A DNA stretch of 62,500 bases from the NCBI RefSeq assembly GCF_017916325.1, contig NC_090171.1, positions 1,410,001-1,472,500 of the forward strand, written 5' to 3'. How positions within the stretch are numbered: the first letter of the stretch is position 1; each line of letters begins with the position of its first letter. Below are positions 40,118 to 50,433 of the stretch, one piece after another. The translations under genes were made by a program, and so were the position numbers. The notes beneath the pieces were generated by a model. It ran no database searches, was not told the DNA's origin, and saw only the letters and a list, made by a program, of their open reading frames with translations. This DNA is from Leishmania martiniquensis. Taxonomy: Eukaryota; Euglenozoa; Kinetoplastea; Trypanosomatida; Trypanosomatidae.

Positions 40118-40585
40118 ATGGCGGATCTACTCTCACTCCAGCAAATTACTGAGCTGAAAGAGGTGTTTTCCGCGTTTGACAAAGATTGCGATGGTAGTAT
40201 TACAATCGATGATTTGGAGCAAGCATTCACCTCTATTGGCCATAGAGTGCCAAGAAAGAAACTGCAGTCGATTTTAGATGGAGCTGACCTCGACTCTAAT
40301 GGGACGATCGACTTTCCCGAGTTTCTCACGCTTGTCGCTGCGAAACTAAACGATGCGGAGGAGAAGGAGCTTGAAATGCGTCGTGCTTTTCGCACATACG
40401 ACCTGGGAAACACCGGATTCATCACTGCACCCAATCTGCGTTTCGTGATGGGGCGCCTTGGCTGTCCTCTGACTGCACAACAGGCGTTTGAAATGATTAA
40501 CGAGGCAGATGCAGATGGCGATGGGAAGCTGAGCTTTGATGACTTTCGCCGTGTGATGGCTGATGAATGGAGTGCTGCTCCTTGA
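40118..40585 (+). CDS. Calmodulin-like EF-hand protein, 155 aa
   Basis: Starts at the ATG at 40118. Four EF-hands in two lobes are visible. Loop 1 (DKDCDGSITIDD) and loop 4 (DADGDGKLSFDD) keep the acidic positions with Asp at position 12. Loop 2 (DLDSNGTIDFPE) is canonical. Loop 3 (DLGNTGFITAPN) lacks the key acids and should not bind calcium. The length matches calmodulin (149 aa) and the short N-terminus is unlike that of centrins. It is not calmodulin itself, which is nearly invariant. As a calcium sensor it would bind amphipathic target helices; the partner is unknown. Confidence 0.9.
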   Translation: MADLLSLQQITELKEVFSAFDKDCDGSITIDDLEQAFTSIGHRVPRKKLQSILDGADLDSNGTIDFPEFLTLVAAKLNDAEEKELEMRRAFRTYDLGNTGFITAPNLRFVMGRLGCPLTAQQAFEMINEADADGDGKLSFDDFRRVMADEWSAAP

Positions 40586-41690
40586 CTCCGCCCCGAAGTG
40601 CATGTATTATTATTGGCCCCCCCATTCTGTTCGGATCTTGAACATGTAAACTCTAGTGCTCGACCTGATTGGCCAGAGCAGCTCTCTTCTCCCTTTCCCC
40701 TTTGCGACATCTGTGACATCCCGTATCTCTTCCTTTAGAGAAAAAGAAAGGTAGTGGTGCTGGAAAAGGATATTGCAAGCGTTTCGTGCCGCCGGCACTC
40801 ATCGGGTGTCCTTTTTTCTTCGAGAGGCTATAGAAGCTGAGGATTTTCACCTCTGCATGCTCACGAGAGCTCGTGTAGCCTACACTGCGTTTGCCATCTA
40901 TTTCCTGCTGGACTGGGGTGCATGTTGATGGTATCTGTGCGCCTTCCTATGTACCCTCCTAACATGCTGGTAATGGCGCTGCTTCTTTTTTTCCTGACAA
41001 TAAAAATTCAGGCTCTACTCTGTTATTTCTTCTCAGGATTAATAGCTCACTGAAGAGAAGTGCACATCTGTTTGAAACTGATCTTCCTCACTTTTTAATA
41101 GAAAACATATAAGAGGAAGTCGCTTCGCAGTTTTGGTGGCATAAGGATGAAAAGCGCCATAGAGAGCACACCAATCAATAAGTATGATATCCACGATGTT
41201 TTACTGGCGTTACGTGTTCTGAGAAGTCTATCAGAGTATACGAGGGATCTTGAGGGCGACTTTCCAGAGGTTTTGTATAGAATTGTCCACAGCTCCGTTT
41301 GTGCTGACCGCTGGTACTACAGCCGCTTTTCCCGATACGGAGGATTCATCCGTCTGCTCAATACATAGGCAGAATGTACCCGTATGAATGCTCCTAGCTG
41401 TGCTGCCAGAGTCGCAAAAGAAATTGCAGCGCACTTCTGACAGCTTCAGATTCCGTAGCCGCGGCAACGTATTTCGCTTTCCATCGTAGCCTCTCTTCCT
41501 CTTGGGGTGGCATGCTGCATGGCGACGGTGTCTCTTGTCGGTGTAGGCGAAAGTCGCAGTAAAAAGCGGAAATTGTCCCACTGATTGAGAGCTGTACAAG
41601 CCTCTTGCCTTTTCGTCTCCCTTTTTCCAGTTATCTACGCGCCCCCTAAGATTGCGTGACTACAGAGGGCAGGAGTGACTTGCTTAGTCT
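40586..41690. other. Spacer with a short open frame of uncertain origin
   Basis: About 1.1 kb between the calmodulin-like gene and the first clear kinase-gene fragment. A 73-codon frame at 41147-41368 (MKSAIESTPINKYDIHDV) encodes a helical, protein-like stretch (LLALRVLRSLSEYTRDLEGD), followed after its stop by short protein-like pieces in other frames. It may be the decayed N-terminal part of the kinase pseudogene, or a small gene of its own. Confidence 0.4.
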
Positions 41691-44151
41691 ATGGTGCGAG
41701 TAGCCTGCAGGAGAACTGAAAAAGAGCGGTTTTGCAGCAGCCCGCTCTCTGACCGAATTGAAGTCAAGGACACAGACACGTTTCTCGTGGACGTCGATAC
41801 CGCCCGTGGTAGCCGAGGGGCCGTTGCGAAGGTGTTAACAGAAACTACCGAAGACGAAGGGAGTGCTGTTTTACATAGCAGAGGGCTTACTTTTGCTCTG
41901 ATCGGACTTAACGCTGTTTATCGCCATATGATTATTATTGTGACGAACTCCGATGGGCAAGCCGATGTGGAGCGATGATGTGGCTTCCTGCTTCGGATTC
42001 AATGCACGAGACGTCGAGGAAAGCAATGTTACTGCTCTTCTCTGCGGTGAGCGTTCTTTGGAGCTCTATGCCACAATGACAGAGGCCGCGGTGAAAAGTT
42101 TGGTTCTCTCAGAAAAAACTCGGACTCTGGCCCATGTGAGCTTGGGCAGTGCTTCTACCAGCGCAACGGTTGTCGTGAGTCGAGAGGCAGAATGGCATCA
42201 GCCGGTTGGGCTCACTCGTATCGGGTCTGTTCTCTCCGATGAGCTGTCGCAGACGCAAAAAGTGCTGCACTTCTTCTTTGTTACTGAATTGCTGCAGCTC
42301 TCAGTCAAGTACAGCAAATTTCGCCTAATAGTCGACTGCTTGCGGTGGAATAGCCTGCGTGACCTCTCCTCACTGGCGAGGGACTGGCGAAGAGCGCACA
42401 TTCGGCAGCTGCTGCCTGAAGTGATCAAAGGCCTGCAGCGCTACGTGAGTGTCGAGGTCGATCCAAAGGTAACCGAACGGCCGCCGATTTTCTGCTAAGC
42501 AGTTGGCGGCACTGCAGTGCTGAATCGCTCTTTCAAATTTTTCAGCAAGAAGATCAGCGTTTGCGTTGTGCGAAAACGCACGACCAGTGCAGTGTAGCAG
42601 CTCATTGTAATTTATCGCCATGACGTGACCGGACTTAACCGAGATCTCGTGGCCTGCATCGCTCACTCTGCAAATGAGCTTGGTGGCATCGTAATCGACT
42701 CCACTGGTACGCTGAAGTTGTTCTTGCCCTTGATGGTGAAGGATGAGGCAATTCGAGCCTTGCGGCCGCAGGTGTCGCTGTGCAGAGACCGATCGCGCAC
42801 GACCCCCTTATCGCGCTCTTTGTGGAGAAGAATGCCGTGCACTGTCACAACATATCTGCCCTCATATGGAGCTGCAGCAATTCTCTGCGGTCGGTGGAGA
42901 ATGTTGGGAAAGCGGTGCAGGCCATCGAAGAATCGACTGATCTCGGCTGCGCTATCGTCGATATCGACCTGAAAGGCTCTGAGCGCGTGATCGAGGCGCT
43001 GCTGGCAAAGCACATCTACACAGTTGAGACCTCCGAGGCTCTGGACGGCGTTTCAAAATGCGGTGACGCCCTTCTGAAAAAGTCAATCTCGAATGAGACG
43101 CCTCGTAAGGAGGTAGATAGGGCTACTGACAAACGTGTGGAGGCAAAGTGTGCCGGCGAGGAGCTTCTGAAGCGGTTAGAGATGTTTAGAAAGTTGTGCA
43201 ATAACCCGTGGACACAGGGCCGCCTGCTTGGGCGCGGCGGGCACGCTGCTGTGTATGAGGCGACCTGGACGCTGACCGGCGGCAAAATGGCTGTCAAGGC
43301 CATCGATGCCTCTGGTAATTTTGAAGAGCATTGACGAGTTCATGAATGAAATTGAGATACGGTGCCAGCTGGCGCATCCAAACATCATTCACTGCTTTTA
43401 CTGCGAGCGGGCTGAGACAACTCTCAACTTCTTCATGGCGCTGGTTGACCAGAGGACGGTGGCTGACCTCCTCAAGCGTTACCCACGACTGCCCGAGGAC
43501 CAGGTCGCCACCGTCATAAAACAGCTTCTACAAGCGGTCAACTACTTGCATGAATGTGGCATTATCCACCGCGACATCAAGCCAGGCAACATGCTCATCT
43601 CGAAAGGGCAGCTGAAGCTTTCTGACTTCGGCACGGCCACCACGAATGCTCGAGAGGGCACTGCTGGCACCATCAGGTACATGGCCCCAGAGGTCATTGA
43701 CGGGAGGCCGAGCGGTAAGGAAGGTGGCATCTGGCCCATCGGCTGCGTCGCTTGCGAGTGCTTGCGGATCAGGCGTTCTGGTGGTGCCTTGCTTGACTAC
43801 GGTGCGCCAGAGGAGTACCCTAGTGATGTATCTGCTCAGGCGGTCGGCTTCATCAAGGCTTGCATGCAGAGAAATCCGTCAGACGGCGCAACCGCTGGCA
43901 CGCTGCTCCTGCACGACTTCATCGCACACCTCGACCACGAGGTGTCGCAGCTGGCTGAAGTGCCTTCCGAGGCAGTGGTGGGCGAAAAGAGAGCGCCACG
44001 TAAGCCTTGCAGCAGTTCCAGCGATTTGACAGTCGTCAGCTGGTCCTTCGACCAGTCTGTGTGCTCCCATTTTCTTGCTCTACTTTTACTGCTATCTCTT
44101 CCTCTTTTCGATGCCGAAGGGTCTGCCGCGGCCAGCTTCCAAGGCTCGTAA
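41691..44151 (+). pseudogene. Decayed Ser/Thr protein kinase gene (STE11/MEKK-like layout)
   Basis: Coding-like pieces in at least three frames: 41691-41978, 41953-42498, 42625-~42780, ~42780-43334 and ~43315-44151. They need several frameshifts (near 41960, 42775 and 43316) and pass an in-frame stop at 42496 and another near 42597. The upstream pieces are helical, suggesting an ARM-like N-terminal region. The C-terminal pieces form a kinase domain: GRLLGRGGHAAVYEA, the lysine in MAVKAID, then after the frameshift HRDIKPGN, SDFGTA and APEVIDG. The DxW motif of subdomain IX reads GIWPIGC, so the invariant Asp is changed to Gly as well. Frame loss within the small lobe and the changed Asp together argue for a real pseudogene and not a single sequencing error. 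A functional paralogue elsewhere is likely. Confidence 0.8.
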
Positions 44152-44731
44152 CGTACACACATCTGTGCGCAGAGACACCCATCTGCAGCGGAGTTCGAAT
44201 TCGCAGCCATGACACCGAAAGCGGGACAAACCGCATTCTTCTCGTTACGAAAAGGTGCCTGAAAAGGAAATCGCGCCAGTGTGCAAAAACGGTTGCATTG
44301 CGGCGCTCCTTTTTTCTATCGGAAGCGACGGTGATGCCTCTCCCTTTCACAGGGAAGCGGGTCTCCATCGAATGCTCCGCTGCTACCCCTGCATGTTGCC
44401 TTTTTCACTCACAGAGCCGTCGCAGCGAGCTTCACAGGCGCTGGCAAGTCGACCTTCGAGCGAGCGAGCCCGTTTCTCACACAACAGCCCGCAGAATCCA
44501 ATTAGATGGTTTGCCACCTCTGACGCACACTGCCGCCACCTCCCAACCGACTCTCCACTCTCTCCTCTTATCCTTTTCCTCGCTCCCCCTGCCGTTTCCC
44601 TGACGGTCCCTATGCAGCCCTTCCTTTATTTTTCTCTCTGTTGTGGATTACGCCCTTGTTTCATTTTCCCACTCGCACCACACCTCGCCATCATCGGCAC
44701 GGTCGCGCTATAGATCCTTCTCTGTCGCCCA
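44152..44731. other. Intergenic spacer with a strong splice tract
   Basis: About 580 bases between the kinase pseudogene and the nucleoporin gene. From 44530 onward it is pyrimidine-rich. No gene seen. Confidence 0.7.
44541..44617 (+). promoter_or_regulatory. Putative trans-splice acceptor tract of the nucleoporin gene
   Basis: A long C/T-rich run (CTCTCCACTCTCTCCTCTTA and onward) without AG until TATGCAG, with AG at 44616-44617, 115 bases before the ATG at 44732. A typical spliced-leader acceptor. Confidence 0.6.
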
Positions 44732-47700
44732 ATGGTAGTGGGACAAACCTCATCAAGAGCACAGGGGAGCTCACCGAGCTCCTCCAGGTCGCTGCAGGAG
44801 GCTTTTCTTCGCTACGATCCGAAAGAGCGTCGACGCGGCGCAAGTGAGCCCGCGATAGAAGAAGCGCGTCCGATGCTAGGGAACCAATACTTCAGCATGG
44901 ACCACCTTGCCCTCTGGAAACCGTCGTTGCTCGCGTCTCTTGGTGAAGTGTGCCATCGCGCCGTGTACGTGAACGAGTATCATGCACTTCTATGTAGCCG
45001 GCGACTTGTTTTGGTAAGCAGCAAGGGCCGCTACATTATCTTTCCCCCTTTTTGCGACACTCTGAAAGACGCCTACGCCGAGAGGCTGTCGGAGACGTGC
45101 ACGCTAGTGCTCGCGGCCGTTGCATCTGGCGTTCACGTCGCCCTCGTACAGGACTCCGACAGCCAGAAAGCCTATACGCTCCAGAGCGTCTTCTGCCCAA
45201 TCGCGTCTCCCGCCGCCTGCATTCACCCTCTCGGGGCTAATCTCTACGCCCTCTGCTGCGAGAACTGCAGCGTAGAGACTTTGGCCGTCACGCTCGACGG
45301 TGCACACTCATTGCGCCCTGGGCTACGTGCGAACCTTTTTACTAGCCGGCACGGCTGGGTCCAGGCAGCTTACGACTACTTGTCCCCGAGGAGATACGTG
45401 CACAGCCTCTTCGACCGGCACAGTGGGTATCTCCTGATACTGTCGACCCGGAACTTGTCGCTGTGGATGTACAGCGGCGAAGCTTGTTTTCGACTCGAGT
45501 GCACCGCGGCGCTTCCCCGTGAGGCAGTCGTGGCGATCGCGCCCCCATTGCAGGATGAGCGCAGAGAGACAGAGGTGGCTGTTCTCATAACGAGCGGCGG
45601 TGGCCGTGTGCCGGTGCATTTGCGCTCCACGGCAGACACGCGCGGCAGCTCGCAGTGGCTCTCCGTCGGTGAGTCGCGTGGTCTCCCTAGTGGGGTGACG
45701 AACACGGTGGTCTCACTGGTGTGCGCTTGCGACTCTTCGCTGCTTTTGGCGGACCAGCACACCTCGTCTCTGCTTCTCGTGACGCGCTGCGAGCCGTTTT
45801 GCGAAGCGCCTCACAGCTCCACCACGCACGTTGTCACACAGCACTTCCTGGGCAAGACTATCTGCGGCGTGGGAGTCGAGAAAAGCGTCAGTGACGGCGG
45901 CAGCTTTCTCACATTTTTGGTGTACTGTGTGGACTCCACTATTGTGCGACTGGGTCGTATGCCCCGTGGCCAGCTGCTGCAGCGACACTTTTCGGCGTCT
46001 ATAGCGGACGGAATCGCTGCGCTCAGTGCGCTCGAGCCGCAGGCACGGGTAGATCTTCTCATGGACGCTGCCCTCAGCGGTCTTTCGATCTCGTATCTGT
46101 CTCAGTTTCTCGACCCCCTTCTCCATCCGTCGATGGCGACGGCGCACACGGTGCGTCTCTCAGATGGCGCACGTGGCATAATTCGGCACACAATGCGTGG
46201 CTTGAGTCAGCTGTCGCGTTTGTGCTCATCGTTGCCCTACTGGCGACTGACAGAGGAGCTGGCGCAGTCAAGGTCAAGACTAGAGAAGAGTTATGCCATT
46301 GCTACGGAGGTACTGAACCGTGGTGGCTGGCTGGACTGCCCTACACGGCAGAGGCTGGAGTGGGACGATGACGTCCTGGTGCGCGCAGACGGCAAGCTGA
46401 CGGACGCCAGCGCTGTGGACGCTCAGGCAGAGTTGTTGCAGCTGCTGCTGTCCTCAGTGAGTCACGCAACGACGATTGCGTGGCTCTACGACTTGCTCCT
46501 GAAGGCCGGAGCGACCTATCGACTACCCAGTCGACTGGAGGACCTGCTCTGGAAGAGCGATCCGGTCGCGGTGCAAGTGTCGCTATGCATGGATCTGCTG
46601 GCACGGCACAAGAAGGACATCACAGACAAGCTCCTGCAGAAGGAGCATGTACTGCCGCATCGCTGCCGTCTCGCTGCAACCTTGTTGTCACTGGTATTGG
46701 AGAAGTCGCTCGAGCCTGTGATGACCTACACGCGACGACACATCGTCGACCTTGTGCAGTATGATCTTCTCTCGTACACGACAGACCTCCTCGAGTCGAA
46801 CTTTCCGACTTCACAGCCCCGCATTTGCCTCCTTCTCTACCGCTACCCGCATGATCACAGCGTCTCAGCCGACATCTTGTCTATGGCTGAGGCCATTTCG
46901 TCCACCAGCGATCTCTACAGCACACTGGTGACCGTTCTTGGGGATGCGGCGTGTGACGACGAGCTCAGCTCCGTCTTGCTCGACTGGATGGAGCGCCACA
47001 CCCTGGCCGACTATCGAATTTTGACGTTCGCGAAGGTTGTCGTGGACATGGGACTCTGTGTCGACCCGGCGCACACCTTGACGGGGCGCTTCTTTTCCAC
47101 GGTCAAGCAGCAAGCGAACGGAAACGCGCAGCAGGCGGCGCAGCGGTTTGCCGAGCTGGCGCGGAGCGATCTGTCTGTACCGCTTGAAGGGCGACTGCTT
47201 GCCATCGAACACGCAATCGCTACTGCGCCTTCGGATGGTAATCGACTGATTCAGTTTCTGTTGCTACTGCAGCAGCAGCTGGCCAGTCTCATTGCCGAGC
47301 ACCTTGCTGTCGGCAAGGATCTTGTCTTCGCACGCGGCGCTGTTGAGGCGGATCTGCAGGCGTTGCGGGAGCACTACTTCAATGAGAACTCTCTCTTCGA
47401 ACTGGCTGGGCGTTACAAGGTCCTTGGCGGGTGCAGCATCCAGCTGGACTTGCTGAAGATCCATGCAGACTCGGCGGAACTGCAGATCACCAACGCTCTG
47501 ACCGGCGTGCTGACGTTCCTCAAGGCCGTAGGGCTGTCTGCGCCGCAAGCGGTGCAGCGTGTTCTTCAGGAGTACCTGGGTACCTTTCAGGCTCCATTAC
47601 CCCTCTTCCCATTTGTCGAGTTTCTCGCCTTTGATGGCCGGCCCCCCGCTCAGGCGATGGAAGAGCTCGAGAAGGCCGGCGTCCCGCTGCCCACCATCTT

Positions 47701-47962
47701 CGACACCTTCATGAGCTTGCTTGACGGACACCACAATCCACTTTTTCAAATAGGCTCCACGGTGCTAGCGCTGGGGCAGCTGGTGACCAAGATCAGCCCG
47801 ACTGTTCAGCACATCTACGCAGCGCACTTGCGAGAGTGCAGCCGGAGCATGCTGGCTGGGGAACAGCGCACCATTGAGTTATCAGAGGAGGATGTGTGCA
47901 TCATCAAACAAGTTGGGGATGACATGCGTAAGCTATCACAACGGAGCCAAGCAGCATTTTGA
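44732..47962 (+). CDS. Nup155/Nup170-type scaffold nucleoporin (probable)
   Basis: 1076 aa (about 118 kDa) from the ATG at 44732; a second candidate start is MLGNQYFS at 44873. The first ~50 residues are Ser/Arg-rich. Residues ~55-450 are beta-rich with propeller-like segments, including a RHSGYLLILSTRNLSLWMY strand pair. Residues ~470-1076 are almost wholly helical, an alpha-solenoid. The late segment LREHYFNENSLFELAGRY followed by QLDLLKIHADS resembles the Nup155 family C-terminus. A beta-propeller followed by an alpha-solenoid is the layout of inner-ring nucleoporins. The size fits the ~119 kDa member reported from T. brucei, but the exact orthologue is uncertain. A COPII- or vesicle-coat-related protein is the main alternative. 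Confidence 0.6.
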   Translation: MVVGQTSSRAQGSSPSSSRSLQEAFLRYDPKERRRGASEPAIEEARPMLGNQYFSMDHLALWKPSLLASLGEVCHRAVYVNEYHALLCSRRLVLVSSKGRYIIFPPFCDTLKDAYAERLSETCTLVLAAVASGVHVALVQDSDSQKAYTLQSVFCPIASPAACIHPLGANLYALCCENCSVETLAVTLDGAHSLRPGLRANLFTSRHGWVQAAYDYLSPRRYVHSLFDRHSGYLLILSTRNLSLWMYSGEACFRLECTAALPREAVVAIAPPLQDERRETEVAVLITSGGGRVPVHLRSTADTRGSSQWLSVGESRGLPSGVTNTVVSLVCACDSSLLLADQHTSSLLLVTRCEPFCEAPHSSTTHVVTQHFLGKTICGVGVEKSVSDGGSFLTFLVYCVDSTIVRLGRMPRGQLLQRHFSASIADGIAALSALEPQARVDLLMDAALSGLSISYLSQFLDPLLHPSMATAHTVRLSDGARGIIRHTMRGLSQLSRLCSSLPYWRLTEELAQSRSRLEKSYAIATEVLNRGGWLDCPTRQRLEWDDDVLVRADGKLTDASAVDAQAELLQLLLSSVSHATTIAWLYDLLLKAGATYRLPSRLEDLLWKSDPVAVQVSLCMDLLARHKKDITDKLLQKEHVLPHRCRLAATLLSLVLEKSLEPVMTYTRRHIVDLVQYDLLSYTTDLLESNFPTSQPRICLLLYRYPHDHSVSADILSMAEAISSTSDLYSTLVTVLGDAACDDELSSVLLDWMERHTLADYRILTFAKVVVDMGLCVDPAHTLTGRFFSTVKQQANGNAQQAAQRFAELARSDLSVPLEGRLLAIEHAIATAPSDGNRLIQFLLLLQQQLASLIAEHLAVGKDLVFARGAVEADLQALREHYFNENSLFELAGRYKVLGGCSIQLDLLKIHADSAELQITNALTGVLTFLKAVGLSAPQAVQRVLQEYLGTFQAPLPLFPFVEFLAFDGRPPAQAMEELEKAGVPLPTIFDTFMSLLDGHHNPLFQIGSTVLALGQLVTKISPTVQHIYAAHLRECSRSMLAGEQRTIELSEEDVCIIKQVGDDMRKLSQRSQAAF

Positions 47963-49406
47963 TGGTATGCACACCTCCCACCCCACTCCAAACCTCCTTC
48001 TCGACGGCCGTTTACGCTCGTTCGTTTCTTTTGTGTGTGCGCTTTCCGAAAGCATGGAGACGCACTCTTCATGGGAGGTGACTCTTCTTCATTTTTCCCT
48101 GTTTTGGTGTTGTCTTATCCCTGCCACCTGTCAGAGGCGCAGGTAATCTAATGCACTGCGAAAGCAAACAGAGCTGCGGCTGTGCCTTTCCCCGACCACC
48201 GGCGTTCTCCACTGGCGAAGCGCGCCTTCCAGTCAGCCTCCCTTTCCACAAGAGCACAACTGTTTTCGACAAAGAACATTCCCCCTTTCACTTACGTGTC
48301 AGCTTCTCGTGCAGACGTGCCACTTCTGCAGAAAAGGTCGAGATATGTCCTGCTACGGCGCAATGGTCGAGCTCGTGTGGATGCGTCGCAGCCACCTTAC
48401 TCAGGGTCCTCTTTTCTGCTCCCTCCCCTCGCCTGATGCCCCCTACTCCTTGCCTCTCACTGGTTCTCATCATCTTTCCCCATATCTTCTACCCACGCTC
48501 ACCATGGAGCGGCGACGTGCTGCTCTCGCCCTCGTTCGCACGATTTCTCTTTTTTCCTTTTTTTTTTGCCTCACCCGCGCTCACTCTTGCCACGACCTTG
48601 CTCCCATATCCTCTACTCATACACTCTCTTTCCTTTCTCCTCATCCTCATCCCACGTGTGACATTGCATATCTGCAGCGTACTCGTTTTTCCCCCTTTTC
48701 TTCATCCCTTTCCTCTTTCTCGACCTCCACGTCTCTCCTTCCTCTCCTTTGCCCGTTCCTGCTGCCCACCGCCTGTGATATTTCCGTTTTTCGAGGACAG
48801 CCCATCCCCTGACCTTCTTGCGTTTCGTCTTGGCCTTTAACCTCTCTCTCTCTCTTTGCCTTCTGACTACCAGCTCACGACTCGCTACGCTGTCTGGCAT
48901 AGACAAGCGTACACAGACGTCTTCCTCCCTTGACTGCACCGCCCTTGAGTGAGGCGGCTAAAACAGGCCCTCCACGACTCCCTGGCACCGACCTCAGACA
49001 AAAAAAGTACTAATCTGAATTGTGCCATCCGCAGAAGATGCGGTGGGCACATATACACTTTCGGTCACGCCACCACTGCTGATTCCCTCCCCCTTTGTGT
49101 TGTTTTCATCTCTCTTTTTTTTGCCGCTTTCTCTCGCCTTGGCTTTCACAGGTGCCGCGACTGTGTTCACTGCGCAGGCCTCTAGCGTTCTGTGGGTTTG
49201 GTTCGCTTCGTCGGCTTGGCCGAACCACGCTCGCGTGAAGTGGTTTGGCGATCACCGCTATACGCAAGTACGCCTAGACGCGTACGTTAGCCTGCGGCCA
49301 CTCGAAGGCAGTAGGAGAGAGGAGGGGAGGGTGGAAAAGGGTGTGTGCTGCGCACGGAGCATCTTTGCTGAGGGACAACCTCACCTTTGCTCACTCGTTT
49401 CACCAA
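47963..49406. other. Intergenic region (1.4 kb), no credible gene
   Basis: Strongly pyrimidine-rich on the plus strand from 48400 to 48880 with T runs (48560-48568, 49119-49123). The frames here are Leu/Ser/Pro-rich artefacts of that bias. Expected content is the nucleoporin 3' UTR and the splice region of the next gene. Confidence 0.7.
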
Positions 49407-49991
49407 ATGCTCCGTTTCTACCCTGTGCTGCGCACCGCTAGCGCGCGACGTAAGCCGCACCTGCTCCACATTGACTTGAAGTCGAAGCACACCCCAGGCC
49501 ACCTCTACTTCGCCGATCGTGCTGTCAAGTCCACTGCCGCGGAGCCATGCTTTGTGTGCCTCGACAACGCTATGGCATGCCAAACAGCGGACTCGAATGC
49601 TGCCGTGGTGCTGCGGAGTTGCATGACAAAGGACCGGGCACTCTTCGAGTACGGGAGGGTGTGCTTTCAAGGCATGAATGCTGCCCTTGTGTTCCGCCAC
49701 AACCACCTCGTCTTCCAAGGCATCGGCGATGCATCGGTGCAGACGCTCCAAATGTCGCTCCACTACAACGACATTTTCGCACTGCTGGGCGGTATCAGCC
49801 CTCAAGAGAACATACCGGAGTGGGCGCGCGCGGTGGAGAAGGCTGTCGCCGAGGGTGACGTGGAGTACGTTGCGGAGGAGATGCTGCTGCAGCTTCGGTG
49901 TACGACGGAGGGCTGCACTTCGGTTGTAGCAAAGATCTCCAAGTTCTCAACAGGTCTGCCGGAGCCGCCGAGCTTTTCCGATTCCTCGTAG
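49407..49991 (+). CDS. Hypothetical protein, 194 aa
   Basis: I use the ATG at 49407 (MLRFYPVLRTASARRKPHLL), whose basic, hydroxylated N-terminus could be a mitochondrial presequence; an ATG 22 codons upstream is the alternative. The middle is beta-like with several cysteines (EPCFVCLDNAMACQTADSN). The last ~70 residues are helical and acidic (IPEWARAVEKAVAEGDVEYV) and end in a Ser-rich tail. No known domain. The reading frame, strand and codon use fit a real gene. Confidence 0.75.
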   Translation: MLRFYPVLRTASARRKPHLLHIDLKSKHTPGHLYFADRAVKSTAAEPCFVCLDNAMACQTADSNAAVVLRSCMTKDRALFEYGRVCFQGMNAALVFRHNHLVFQGIGDASVQTLQMSLHYNDIFALLGGISPQENIPEWARAVEKAVAEGDVEYVAEEMLLQLRCTTEGCTSVVAKISKFSTGLPEPPSFSDSS

Positions 49992-50403
49992 CGCGCGCGA
50001 GAGAGCGCAGGAGAGAGCCGAATGTGCCTCGCTGGGGCGCTTGTTTCTCTCTTGCAGCAGAACTGTCCTCGTGTGAAAAAAAAAGATGCTACGGGGAGGC
50101 GGGCGAAGAGCTGAGGAAAAACAGCGTAGCGGAAAAAAGGAAATGGAGGATCTAGGCCACCGCAGCGTCTGTGCTCTTGGCGCATATAACCGCAACCTCT
50201 GCAAAATGCTTGCATGTACTCAAAAAAAGGCGAAATACACGTGGACAATCAACTATGCGCGCGCCGATGGTAAGGTACCCAGCTTCGGACCACAGTATGC
50301 CCTGCATGCAGCTTCTCAGATTTTCGTGCGTGTGGGGGCGTATAGGCGCAGGTGTGCGCACTCGCTAAGCGTCAGGCAACAGGGCCATCGGCAGCAAAAA
50401 AAA

Positions 50404-50433
50404 GCACCAACACGCACCAACACGCACCAACAC
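50404..50433. repeat. Three-unit 10-bp tandem repeat
   Basis: The unit GCACCAACAC is repeated three times head to tail and is followed by a CA-rich patch (50434-50462). Confidence 0.8.
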
